DNA of 64,000 nt from Sabethes cyaneus (GCF_943734655.1 NC_071354.1:173324411-173388410); one strand, 5' to 3'; numbered from the stretch's first letter, positions 34,469-44,893 are shown. Notes: generated from the letters alone by a model not told the origin. Program-made: numbers and translations.

Positions 34469-35400
34469 TCTTATATATAAAAATGGGTTTCTGTCTGTCG
34501 GGATGTTCCTTATAGAATCAAAAACTACTGAACCAATCGGCGTGAAAATTTGCATGTAGAGGTTTTTGAGGCCAGGAAAGGTATTAGTGATGGTTAGAGA
34601 CCCCTCCCCACTTTAAGAGGAGGGGCTCCTATACAAACGAAATACAAATTTCCTCATAACTCGAGAACTAATCAAGCAAATGCAACCAACTTTGGCACGT
34701 GGTTGTTTTTGGAGACAAAATATTTTTCTATGATGAATTGGGACCCCTCCCCACTTTAGGAGGGGGGTTCCTATACAAATGAAATACAAATTTCCTCATA
34801 ACTCTAGAACTAATCAAGCAAATGGAACCAAATTTGGCACGTGAGTGTTTTTAGAGACAAATTTTTTTTCTATGATGATTTGGGACCGCTCATTACTTTA
34901 GGAGGGGGGGGCTCCTATATAAATGAAATACAAATTTCCTCATAACTCGAGAACTAATCAAGCAAATGGAACCAAATTTGGCATGTAAAAGTTTTCGAGG
35001 GCAAGCATATTTCCTATGGTGAATTAGGACCCCTCCCCACTTTAAGAGAGGGGGCTCCTATACAAACGAAATACAAATTTCTTCATAACTCGAGAACTAA
35101 TCAAGCAAAAGGAACCAAATTTGGCATGTGGGGGTTTTAGAAGGCAGAATTTTTTTCTATGGGGTACTGAGACCCAACCGTCTTTTAACAGGAGGGGCTC
35201 TTACACAAATGAAACACAAATTTCCTCATAACTCGAAAACTTAACTTCCATTTGCTTAATAATGGAACCAAATTTGGCATGTAGGGATTTTTGGAGCCAT
35301 GATTTATTTTGTGATGGTTTAAGACCCCTCACCCCTGTGGTAGGAGGATAAGGACTCTCATACAATTAAAACAGAAATTTTTGCATATGTGCCATATTTT
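34469..35400. repeat. 143-bp tandem repeat, about six units; possible Helitron-like element end
   Basis: The phrase CATAACTCGAGAACTAATCA starts at about 34655, 34797, 34941, 35084 and 35227, giving a 142-144 bp period. Each unit also carries ACCCCTCCCCACTTTA and ACCAAATTTGGCAYGTG. The block opens with TCTTATATATAAAAATGGG followed by TTTCTGTCTGTC, a leader common in dispersed insect repeats. I suspect a Helitron-related family (TC start), but this is a guess. Confidence 0.8.
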
Positions 35401-35639
35401 CTGCTATGTAACTAGGAATTTTCTGCTGTGAAAGTAAACAAGGAAAACCTTCTCGGAGCAAAAGACAGTGAATCGACGCCGCTAACTTACGTGCCTGTTG
35501 CACGTAATTCATGTCAAAAGAGAAGGTCATTCAAATGGAACGTCATATTTGCGATGAACGTGCTTTGGCTTTAATGTTATTTCTAACCAATGGCCCTTTT
35601 AAAGGCCACAAGCGAGTTAAAGTAAGTTGAGTTATGAGC

Positions 35640-35800
35640 AAATTTGTATTTTATTTGTATGGGAGCCCCCTGTCTAAAGTGGGGAGGGGTCACAATTCAC
35701 CATAGAAACCCCCAGATGCCAAATTTGGTTCCACTTGCTTGATTAGTTCTTGAGTTTTGAGGAAATTTGTGTTTCAATTGTGTAGGAGCCCCGCCTCTTA
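35640..35800. repeat. One inverted unit of the 143-bp repeat
   Basis: GTGGGGAGGGGTCACAATTC, CCAAATTTGGTTCCA and TTGCTTGATTAGTTCT are the reverse complement of the unit in 34469-35400, so the array is flanked by an inverted copy about 240 bp to its right. Confidence 0.75.
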
Positions 35801-35989
35801 TGCCCTCCATAAAATTGCTCTCTTACCCCCTGCATAAAATTGCTGGTCATTTTATCTATCCAACGACATATCAGCAGTTTAGTAGTTATTACCATTTGAA
35901 ATCTTTCATTCAAATGTTATACTTCTATTTCCGTTTTCACAAAGTGCTACCCAGTCCCAGTAAACAAAGGCGTAGTCCTACATCAAAAA

Positions 35990-36290
35990 TATTTGGCAGC
36001 ACTCATTCTAAAAATACTATTTTTTTCAAATTCCTAGGGCAATTTTCGTTGAAAATGTGAAAATAGTGCCTTTCTACACTTAATGTTTTCGGAGACATAA
36101 GCAAAACAAGGTTTTTACTTATAAAAGGGGGCATTGGCATAAAAAGAGGGAGAGTCCAATCAGCATCAAACTTGAGATTTTTGCTCTTTGACCCAGAATG
36201 AACATTCTGACCGAATTTGGTAAAAATCCAAGCAGGTCGATTAAAAATTAGTACTTTTTCTTGGTCACCTGACGTGGAATGACCCATTTT
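35990..36290 (-). repeat. Diverged third copy of the left part of repeats A/B
   Basis: Inverted relative to about 26300-26600 and 33030-33330: shared stretches include CTGACCGAATTTGGTAAAAA (about 36208), TGACCCAGAATG and GGAATGACCCA. Divergence is far greater than between A and B, so this is an older family member. Confidence 0.75.
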
Positions 36291-36536
36291 CAATTTATTC
36301 AATATTATTTTATATTTTAATATTATTTTCAATACAGGATAAATGTAAATTTTAATTCAAACAAAGGTGTATGAGATAATTTTTCATTCAAACGAATATA
36401 AAATTACTCAGACGCGTATTGTTTCTCGGCGAAGTTCGAGAGTGTCAATACCAATAAGCTGACAATGATCCTCGTGTTTCTCAATGGTTGACTCGGTTAT
36501 TTTGCTCGTTATGCCACACAATGCTGAACTGCTGAC

Positions 36537-36636
36537 TGTAGGATCGTAGCAATCATAGAAATGTATATAATGACAAGTTGGCAGAATAAACTTTACTTCT
36601 ATTCAGACTCCCGTTGTATCAAGACACGTTTCTACA
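36537..36636 (+). repeat. Gypsy 5' LTR, 100 bp
   Basis: Contains a TATA-like TATATAA (36564-36570) and a polyadenylation signal AATAAA (36585-36590) only 14 nt apart. The ends TGTAG...CTACA are inverted. Confidence 0.93.
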
Positions 36637-36638
36637 AA

Positions 36639-36650
36639 TTTGGCGACGAG
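36639..36650 (+). promoter_or_regulatory. Gypsy primer-binding site
   Basis: TTTGGCGACGAG lies 2 nt after the LTR; the core TGGCGACGAG is complementary to a tRNA 3' end terminating in CCA. Which tRNA cannot be decided here. Confidence 0.65.
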
Positions 36651-36702
36651 AATAAAACGGAAAAACCAAAACCTGAAACTGGAAGCAGAAGTTAACAAGA
36701 AA

Positions 36703-38340
36703 ATGGCATGGCCAATGGTAAATGAAAAAAAAATGAAATTTCTGAGAAGCTTTAGAGTGCTTGACATTAAGAAAAAAAAACTGTTCCTAAAGTGGAATGG
36801 CAGTAGACAATAACAAATCCTTGGCGAACCTTGGATACCGAAAATTCAATTAATCCTTGGCGATCCTTGGATGTTAAAATATATCCTTAGCGATCTTTGG
36901 ATATAAAGCGTAAAACAAGTCCCTGGCGATCCTTGGATGCGAAAGACAAATAGATCCTGGGCGATCCTCGGATCTTGTTACATGTAACATTGGGCGAACC
37001 CAAGTTAAAATAAAAACATTTATGAAATGCACTCTAAGGTTTAAGTTCAGAAAATATTTTGAAAATAAAAGACCTTATTTAGAAAAGTAATGTCTTAAAT
37101 TCAGGTAAACCCACTTGTCCCTCCATTCGTTGAGGACGCTGAAGGTTCGGTGTCCGTACGTTGGGAAAAATGGAGAGAACAATTTGAAGCTTACTTGGCA
37201 TGGAAAGAAGTCAACGATCACGATGATAAATTTCGAACACTCATGATGTTTGGTGGTCCCGATATCCGCAAGATAATTTGGAAAGATAATGAAATTGTAA
37301 ATGTGATTGATAACCGATATCGAGTAGCAATGAATCTACTAGAGGAATATTTTGTACCTCGAGTTTCCAAAACGTTTGAACGCCAAAAATTTCGTCAGAT
37401 GCAGCCATGAGCAACTGAAAAACTGGATACATTTGTTTTGCGACTAAAACAACAAGCCATTAACTGCGATTTCGGCGACCAAATGGAAAATATGATGGTA
37501 GATCAAATTGTGAGTACTACAAAAAACACGAAACTCAAGAGGAAATGTTTGGAAAGAGACATGCGTCTGAATGAAGTGCTCGATATCGGTAGAACACACG
37601 AATCGGTAGAACTCCAACTCAATGATTGGAATATACATCACGAAAATACTGGTATTAAAACTATAGATTCGAAATCACCAGAAAAAGAAAATTCAATTTT
37701 AAAAGTCACTGACAAGTCTAAAGGACGGAAATGTACTCGTTGCGATGGAAAACACGATGCCAAAGATCCATCTTGTCCGGCTAAAGATCGAAAATGCAAT
37801 AAATGTGGCAATCTTGGACATTTTGCACGTTGTTGTTTCCAAAAGCGAAAGCGAAATTATTCTACAAATGAATCTTTTCAACCAAAAACGAAGAGGTTTA
37901 TAAGAGAAATCCAAACGACCAATACTGCGAATACAGACCAAGTTTTTAATTTGTTTCATCTGGGATCCGCAAAACGAACCGTATGTGTAAATATAGGAGG
38001 GCGTCCAGTTGAACTCGTTATAGATACTGGCGCAGATGAAACTATTCTATCGGAACACGACTGGGAGATATTGAAAAGCTCAGGATTTGAAGCTTACAAT
38101 ATTCGGAGAGGAAGTAAGAAAATTTTCAATGCTTATGGATCGAGTAAGCCATTAGAAGTCAGGGGAGAAATCGATACTGAACTCATGTATAAAGAAAAAT
38201 GCATCGACTCTACGTTGTACGTTATTGCTGGAGGAAAATGTTCGTTGTTGTCAGGTGACGCTGCCTGTAAATTAGGAATCATACAATTTTTGAATTCAAT
38301 CGAATGTAAGCCATTTCCATTTGTAAAAGGTGAGAAATGA
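36703..38340 (+). pseudogene. Gypsy gag-protease, interrupted by one TGA
   Basis: The Gag frame is open from 37099 but has no ATG before about 37240. An ATG at 36703 followed by four codons ends at ATG|GTAAAT (donor at 36718), and TTCAG|GTA (acceptor at 37104/37105) rejoins exactly in frame, so a 387-nt intron is plausible. The capsid-like part (REQFEAYLAWKEV) is broken by TGA at 37408-37410, and the same frame continues (EKLDTFVLRLKQQ). Next come a Cys/His region with CTRCDGKHD and a CCHC knuckle CNKCGNLGHFARCC, then the aspartic protease with VIDTGADETIL (Asp at 38023-38025). The frame ends in TGA at 38338-38340. Gag packages the RNA and protease matures the polyprotein. As written the product would be truncated. 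Confidence 0.75.
36818..36975 (+). repeat. Degenerate 20-bp repeats in the gypsy leader
   Basis: Five copies of about TCCTTGGCGATCCTTGGAT begin at 36818, 36853, 36894, 36920 and 36955. Spacing is irregular (26-41 bp). Each carries TTGGCGA or a one-base variant, the core also found in the primer-binding site. They lie inside the candidate intron. Confidence 0.8.
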
Positions 38341-41122
38341 TTTTCCTATCTACAATTATTTCAATAAAAAAAAAATTAATGTCATGAAAAATAACATGTA
38401 CATAGGTATTGTTGCAACCGTAAAAATTAATAAGAACGTGTCCCCTGTACGGCAAAGTTTGCGTCGAATCCCATTTCCATTGGAGGAACTAGCCATAGGA
38501 AAATTAAAAGAACTCGAAAATCTAGACATTATTGAGAGAGTTAGTGAGGCTTCCGAGTGAGTTTCTCCCATGATTATTAAAAGGAAAAGTCAGAATGAAG
38601 TTCGGATCATTGTTGACTTGAGAGAAGCAAACAAAGCAGTCATTCGCGAGGTACACCCATTACCTACACTCGAACAAATAACAAACAAAATAGGAGGAAA
38701 CAAATTTTTTACAAAACTCGATATCAGTCAAGCATTCCACCAAGTAATCCTAGATGAAAAGTGTCGTTATATTACCACTTTTATTACTCCACTTGGACTA
38801 ATGAGATATAAAAGGCTTATGTTTGGCCTCTCTGCTGCACCACTTTTTCAAAAAGTCATGGAGACAATTTTTGCAAATCTCCAGTGGTTGATAATCTTTA
38901 TTGATGATATTCTAATTTGCGCCAAAAACAAAGAAGAACTCCGATATAGAACCAGTTTAGTTTACGAAAGACTTCAAAAATACAATATGATGTTAAATCA
39001 CAATAAGATAGAAAAAGAAGTGACCGAGACAGATTTTTTAGGATATCATATTTCTGGAACAGGTATTTCTGTTGCTAAAAGTAAATTAGAAGCAATAGCA
39101 AAACTTACACCTCCCAAAACTGCAGAAGAGGTCCGCAGTTTCCTTGGATTAGTGAATTTTGTTAATCGATATATACCAAACATGGCAACTATTACACATC
39201 CTCTAAACTTACTCATCCACAAAGGAGTTAAATTTCATTGGGAATCAATACATCAAGAAGCTTTTGATGAAATTAAAGAGATTTTGCTTAGAGATGAAAG
39301 CCTTGGATATTATAATCCAGAATATGAAACGTACGTGATAGCAGATGGAAGTCCAGTTGGTCTTGGAGCAGTATTAGTTCAAAGGAATACGGAAGGCCAA
39401 TTCCGAATCATCTGTTACGCTTCTAAAACCCTCACTGCTACAGAACAAAAATATGCCCAAACTGAGAAAGAGGCGTTAGCGTTAGTTTGGGGATGTGAAA
39501 AGTTTTACTATTATCTTTATGGTAAAGCATTTTGGCTGATAACAGATCACAAACCACTCGTTTCTATTTTTGGTGAACGAATAAAACCTTCTCCTCGAAT
39601 TGAGCGATGGAAATTGCGATTGATGTCATATGACTTTAAGATAATGTACCGCCCAGGAAAAGGTAACATCGCGGATCCACTATCTCGATTATGTCAAAGT
39701 ATACCAAACTATGAAACAAGCTTTGATGAAGAAGCAGAAAGAATTATCAGACTTGTTATTGAAGATAATTGCCCTATTGCTATTTCTTTACAAGACATTG
39801 TACAGGCCAGTAGTGAAGATGAAGAACTTCAGGAACTAATCAAATGGTTAACATATACCCCAAAACGATGGTCGAAAACTTTACTCCGTTATAAAAAGCT
39901 GGCGAATAGTTTAACTACAGATAAAAGAATAGTTTTAAAAGACCAAAGAATTATTATTCCCCGAAAATTGCAAAAGCAGACTCTAATTTTAGCACATGAG
40001 CCTCATTTAGGTATATCATCAATGAAACGTAGACTGAGAATAAAAGTTTGGTGGAGTGGAATGGATAGGATGATCGAAAACTTTGTTGAAGATTGTCCAG
40101 GATGCACATTGGTGTCTACTCCGATTACACATCCCATTGTACGAACCGAAATTCCCGAAAGACCATGGATAAAAGTTGCCGTAGACTTTATGGAAATTCC
40201 TGGAGGAAACCATTTACTAGTAATAACTGACTATTTTTCAAGATACATCGAGGTCATTATTCAAAGTTCAATGACAGCGAAACTCACAGTCAGCAAAATG
40301 AGGGAAGTATTTGCTCGTTTTGGTTATCCCGAAGAAATAGTGTGCGATAATGGTCAACCTTTCTCATCAGAGGAGTATTATGGATTCTGTAAAAATAACG
40401 GAATAAAAATCACACATTCTGTTCCCAATGCCGCATTCCAAAATGGACAAGTTGAAAGGCAAAATCGAACATTACTAAGATCCATTAAAATCAGTGTTAG
40501 TATGGGACGCGATTGGAAAAACGATCTACAAGACTTTTTACATTCCTACCGAGCAACTCCGCACTCAGTGACGAATTTCTCGCCATCTGAATTAATGTTT
40601 GGATGGAATCTGCGTGATAAATTACCTCAATCTACCCGAAAAGTATGTGTGGAAAGAGCTAAACAAAACGATGCTAAATCTAAAGAAAAAGGAAAACAGT
40701 ATATAGATGGAAAACGAAAGGCAAAGGAGTCTCACATCGACATAGGGGATTGTGTTGTAGTTAGAAATTTCATTAAGAAAAATAAGCTTTCACCTAATTT
40801 CAGTCCACAACAATACGTCGTGATCAAACGAAATGGAACGCGACTTCATCTAAAGAATTTAGAAACTGGAGTCTTATCTGACCGACATGTTAACCACACG
40901 AAGCGTATTGTGACTCAAAATCCTTTAACGAGTGCAGCATTTGATCCTCCATTCCCTCAAGAAGATGAAAGATCTCTTCATGAAACTAAAAGAAAATCTA
41001 GCTCTTCCGTACTTGACGATTCTACACCATCTACTTCATGTTCCCAACCAAATCAGAAAAGACAAAAGAGAATTCCCAACTATCTTAAAAATTACAAATT
41101 ATACCCTGTTAATAACAACTAA
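38327..41122 (+). pseudogene. Gypsy pol: reverse transcriptase, RNase H, integrase, with one TGA
   Basis: This frame is +1 relative to gag-protease and opens after a TAA at 38324-38326, overlapping it by about 14 nt. It reads FPLEELAIGKLKELENLDII, then a TGA at 38558-38560 sits where gypsy RTs have the Trp of the WVSP motif (here VSPMIIK follows), probably TGG to TGA. The remaining 850 codons are open. RT: FTKLDISQAFHQV, RYKRLMFGLSAAP, and FIDDI with the catalytic Asp pair at 38903-38908. RNase H: VIADGSPVGLGAVL, QTEKEALALVW, TDHKPL. Integrase: HEPHLGISSMKRRL with CPGC zinc-binding residues, first catalytic Asp in VDFMEI, second in CDNGQPFS (40346-40348), Glu in NGQVERQN. A C-terminal basic tail follows. 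Only two lesions separate this from a full pol. Confidence 0.88.
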
Positions 41123-41172
41123 TTAAGGCAATTATTAAAATGTTAGAAACTTATGTGAAATTTATATTATTA

Positions 41173-41186
41173 GAAGAAGGGAAGGA
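41173..41186 (+). promoter_or_regulatory. Gypsy polypurine tract
   Basis: AGAAGAAGGGAAGGA directly precedes the TGTAGG of the 3' LTR, the expected plus-strand primer position. Confidence 0.85.
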
Positions 41187-41286
41187 TGTAGGATCGTAGC
41201 AATCATAGAAATGTATATAATGACAAGTTGGCAGAATAAACTTTACTTCTATTCAGACTCCCGTTGTATCAAGACACGTTTCTACA
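41187..41286 (+). repeat. Gypsy 3' LTR, 100 bp
   Basis: Identical by eye to the 5' LTR over all 100 bp, followed by the target duplicate CTGAC. Confidence 0.93.
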
Positions 41287-41291
41287 CTGAC

Positions 41292-42404
41292 CACTAACAA
41301 AAATTCTCTGTAAAGCTATATTATTCGATAAAATTCTTTAGATTTTTTTACTGATCACATTAAGTAGTATGAGACAATTAATTTAGATATATGTTTCAAT
41401 CTGTACAGTATTCATAGGATCGAAGCAATCTGTGGCAGCGAAATGACGTGAAAATTTTTCAAGTCCGATTTTGTTTCTAATTTATATGAAAAAAGTATTT
41501 TATTGAAAATTTTACATAACTGATTGTGAAGATCATAAAAAGATCATAAAAAATTCATTTCGGTATTTACATTCACCATTTGTCGCGATCCCACATCGAA
41601 AAAAATCGTTTTGTGTTTGTCGAGACAGCAACAGGATTTCGCTCCGCCGTCGTTGTGATAGGAAGATAATGCACAAGATTTTGCGGCAGTTGTGTTTGCC
41701 AAATTCTTGCAAGCAAAATATTGCTCACTGTAATGATGTGTAACCGACGAAAACTGTGGTCCGGATGTTGGTAACTACAAAATTTGTGTTTCAAGGCTGG
41801 TGATAGTTGCCGACGCGTTCCGCAAAAATGATGCAATAAGGGAACTTCAGTGGAAAAAAGTGTATTTTATAATTGCTGATTAGGTGAAAAAATTATCGGA
41901 AATATAGAAAAACGGAGGGAGTGTAAAGTAAAGGAACAAATAGTCAATTGCTGAAAGCGTAGTGAGAATACAGAAGGCCTCTCTTCTGACATTTGTGGTT
42001 AATAATGCAATTATGTTAGTACTAAGAACGAAATTGCGGGTCTAGAATGGTAAAATATGACGAAGTGACAATGATAAATTGTATTAGTGGATAGTAATTC
42101 AGGAAGACGGTGAAAACTGGTTGTAACGGCTAGTGTCACACATCAAAGTTGTTGCACAGACGAAAACAGAAGCAGAGAAACAATAAACATCGGAACGTCG
42201 CGGGAGATTCTACTGAAATCGTGGTGAAATATTCGAGATTGAACAAGCGCAGAAGATATTAAGTTGCTACATGGAACCGATAACTTTCATTACTCGTTAT
42301 TTATTACTTCTTTATTCCTTCAGATGTATTGTTCTATTAAGTACATCATTATTTTGCTATGCAAATATATTGGCAATTTTTATGTTTTATATAATTTCAG
42401 AGAG
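41292..42404. other. No gene recognised
   Basis: AT-rich. A moderately GC-richer block at about 41570-41840 has an 87-codon minus frame without recognisable motifs. GTTTCAATCTGTACAGTATT (about 41393) also occurs at about 42942, so both are parts of one dispersed repeat. Confidence 0.4.
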
Positions 42405-42600
42405 CGAAATAAGGCGCTATAACCTTGGCCTATAGCAGCTTTGCTTGTGGTTAATGCCATAAGTTCATCCCCGAGGGTCCGGTGTATCAATTAAGAGCGA
42501 CCAAAGGCGCTATAACCTAGGTTTTTACCAAGGGCAAGTAAGTAAATGTACTTGTCCCATCCCCGAGGGTCCGGAGTATTATTTAACCTTTACTAGCTAA
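42405..42600. repeat. Two-unit 98-bp tandem repeat
   Basis: AAGGCGCTATAACCT (about 42411 and 42504) and CATCCCCGAGGGTCCGG (about 42465 and 42560) each occur twice at a similar offset, with diverged sequence between. Confidence 0.8.
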
Positions 42601-42934
42601 ATACTCCCTACGAAAATCAAAATTTAATCAATTTAACTACTAATCAGAAGCGGTTGGTACGAGACGTCCCCGTTTCTTCTTCCCCTGTAGATTCCGAAAT
42701 GCATCTGTGTATGAATAACTTAATTCACACAAGATTCATTTCACTGAATCGTCTCTGCGTCAATACTTCACAGTTGGCCTGGCCGATTTAACATTTGCGA
42801 AATATTTCGGATGTTTCGCAAATATCAATACAGACAAGAAAATAATTTGAAATATTTCTATGATTAGAAATAATTAAAATTATTTCCAGGATTCCTTTAT
42901 TGTGGCTGTGATGGTATTAATAAGAAGAATAAGA

Positions 42935-43004
42935 ATAAGAATGTTTCAATCTGTACAGTATTCACTGAAGACGCAGAAAATAAATAAATAAATAAATAAA
43001 TAAA
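42935..43004 (+). mobile_element. 3' tail of a non-LTR retrotransposon
   Basis: GTTTCAATCTGTACAGTATT, CACTGAAGACGCAG and then (AAAT)n at about 42977-43003. Ending in a short tandem repeat is usual for several non-LTR clades. Only the tail is recognisable. Confidence 0.45.
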
Positions 43005-43501
43005 CTTGCAACAGACATGAAAAATATACTGCAACACGAGAAAGCACTGCATATACTGCAACACGTATGCCATTAACTTCAAGTTATTAATTCTGTTCTG
43101 GGACGGAACCAAACTTTCTGAAGCAGTCAACTATTTTTGTTAACGACGCTCAAAAATAAAGTGGTTTCTTCTCCCACTTTGAACTTCCTTTAACTTTTCA
43201 ACTTTTATTTGCTCTTAATCGATTTGTTTGAAATTGTTTGGTTGCCCAACTTCGGCTCAGCTACCCTAACTTTGGATCTCTATGTATTTCTCCTTCGTTT
43301 GGTATCTTGCTGTCGAATCTAAATTCCTATAGCTTTGGAACTTTTTGGCGATAATTTTCCTTTACAGGTTTGCACCGTGATTCACCGTTCAGGTCTCTAC
43401 ACAGGATTACGGAACGATTTTGTCCCTCCTACAACCAAGCTCAATACTATTTAATCGAAGAAAAGGCTTTTTAAATTTCACTTTTAGCAAACTACAGTTT
43501 G

Positions 43502-43507
43502 TTTATT
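43502..43507 (-). terminator. Candidate polyadenylation signal of the SARNP-like gene
   Basis: AATAAA on the minus strand (TTTATT on plus), about 255 bp past the stop codon. It is followed on that strand by AACAAACTG and AT-rich sequence. Other signals nearby cannot be excluded. Confidence 0.45.
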
Positions 43508-43762
43508 TTTTTTTTCTTGTTACAATCCTATTTTTTGGATTATTTCGATCGATTTGTCTGGATTCTAAACAATACATTTGAATGTATACATTTTCTACTG
43601 TTGAGAACGCAACTAGAGTTCTCAGAAAAATATGAATCAAAACTTGCTGTTATATAACGCAAATTGGATGAATAACTGAAAAACATGTATGAGTAACGCT
43701 AGAAATGGTAAAATCATTACATGATTGGAAACGTCTGGATGAACCTGGGTATGGAGCATAGT

Positions 43763-44710
43763 TTAAACGGTATTTTGGAACCGTTGCAGCCGAAGACGAG
43801 CCCTTTCGCTGTAGTCTGTGCTCGTGCTGCTAGCAGTGATGGCCACTTTGCCAGTTGCAGTAAGTTTAGTCTCGGCGGCCTGGCCAAACCTCTCTTGACG
43901 TTTCTGAAGTTTCTTCTCTTGCTCTAGCTTGGTCAATTTATCGGAAACATTTGCACCAAACCTTTCCGCTCGTTTCTTTAGGGCATCTAGTGATACTAAA
44001 TTACTGTTGCTGCCATTACTAGTCGATGCAGTGCTGCTGGTGCCCCCAATTCCGAAACGGGCCGCACGAGCTTGCAGTTTAGAGTTTGAAGATCTATCGG
44101 TAGTGACCGTTTGGGGACCAAATTTTTTCGCACGCATTTCGAGCCTTTCCTGAGCAGTCATTTGGTTTAGCTTTTTAATTTTTTTCTCCGGTTCTCCCGT
44201 AGCAACTTGATCGGGTTTGTTGTCAACTTCCTTTTTATCTGCAGTATCATCTTTACTCTCTGCCACATCAGCGGAAGACGTAACCGGCGTGGCAATGGAA
44301 ATAGATATCTTCCGTTTAAGAGCCACCTTTTTCTGCGGAATCAAATGATCTGCTTTCGTGTCCTTCTGGGACTCTGGCTTCTTTTCCGAAGACTCTTGTG
44401 GTCTCTGTTGCTCCGGGGACTCCGACTTCGAAGCTTCACTGGGTGTAGGCGACTTAAGTATATGCTCCTCTTCGGTAATACCATCCAGAAGTTTCTCTTC
44501 CTCATCATCCAAAATATCGTCGTTCAGCTCATAGTCTTCTAATAAATCTTCGGAATTTGCGGTATCTTCTAACGGATCGCCACCTTCAATAAGAGCAGTC
44601 TGCAATCTATCGATTAGCTCATTTTTGTTTCCCAAAGTACTAAGACCGCGATTTTTCAGCTCTTTTTTGAAATCCGCCACCTTCATCTTGGAAATATCGT
44701 GTTCGCTCAT
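43763..44710 (-). CDS. SARNP: SAP-domain ribonucleoprotein (SARNP/CIP29/Tho1-like mRNA export factor)
   Basis: 315 codons, one open frame without introns from ATG at 44710. Residues about 5-40 form a SAP domain (KMKVADFKKELKNRGLSTLG, NELIDRL), a helix-turn-helix fold that binds nucleic acid. A very acidic stretch (about 50-80) and a long Lys/Glu/Ser/Pro linker follow. The C-terminal half holds the Tho1/MOS11-type repeats with core (K/R)RF: RAKKFGP, ARAARFGI, KRAERFGA, KRQERFGQ and LRLQRF. In animals and yeast this family binds RNA with the DEAD-box helicase UAP56/DDX39B and the TREX complex, in the nucleus. It is longer than human SARNP (210 residues), mostly in the linker. This is the only host gene recognised in the window; neighbours are transposon debris. 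The family is clear; orthology and function are inferred. Confidence 0.9.
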   Translation of the reverse strand: MSEHDISKMKVADFKKELKNRGLSTLGNKNELIDRLQTALIEGGDPLEDTANSEDLLEDYELNDDILDDEEEKLLDGITEEEHILKSPTPSEASKSESPEQQRPQESSEKKPESQKDTKADHLIPQKKVALKRKISISIATPVTSSADVAESKDDTADKKEVDNKPDQVATGEPEKKIKKLNQMTAQERLEMRAKKFGPQTVTTDRSSNSKLQARAARFGIGGTSSTASTSNGSNSNLVSLDALKKRAERFGANVSDKLTKLEQEKKLQKRQERFGQAAETKLTATGKVAITASSTSTDYSERARLRLQRFQNTV

Positions 44711-44893
44711 ATTTACGACTTTTTCTTACTGATGTTTCACGATAAAACAGTCTTTAATGCTTTAAAATTGTCTAAAACTCGCGATCAACTAACAGCATTC
44801 GCTTTTCATTACCGGACGACAAGCAGAACTGCTTTTGTTTACGTCGAGATTGGCCTTTTTGTCAAATTATGGCTGCGGTCGTAAATTTACCCT
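44711..44893 (-). promoter_or_regulatory. 5' leader and probable core promoter region of the SARNP-like gene
   Basis: Only about 180 bp separate the start codon from transposon-derived sequence. No TATA box is obvious, as is usual for housekeeping genes. The transcription start cannot be placed from sequence alone. Confidence 0.35.

Larger units (their letters stand above)
36537..41286 (+). mobile_element. Complete Ty3/gypsy LTR retrotransposon (mag-like), 4.75 kb
   Basis: Two 100-bp LTRs that appear identical (36537-36636 and 41187-41286) begin TGTAG and end CTACA. The element is flanked by CTGAC on both sides (36532-36536, 41287-41291), a 5-bp target duplication. Between them are a primer-binding site, a leader with repeats, gag-protease, RT-RNase H-integrase and a polypurine tract. 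The gene order PR-RT-RH-IN and the RT motifs place it in Ty3/gypsy; the short LTR and TGGCGACGAG primer site suggest the mag group (inference). No env-like frame follows pol. Two in-frame TGA codons and a frame change interrupt the coding region. Confidence 0.92.

Noticed and set aside
41123..41186. env-like frame after gypsy pol
   Set aside because: Only 64 nt separate pol from the 3' LTR, so there is no room for an envelope gene.
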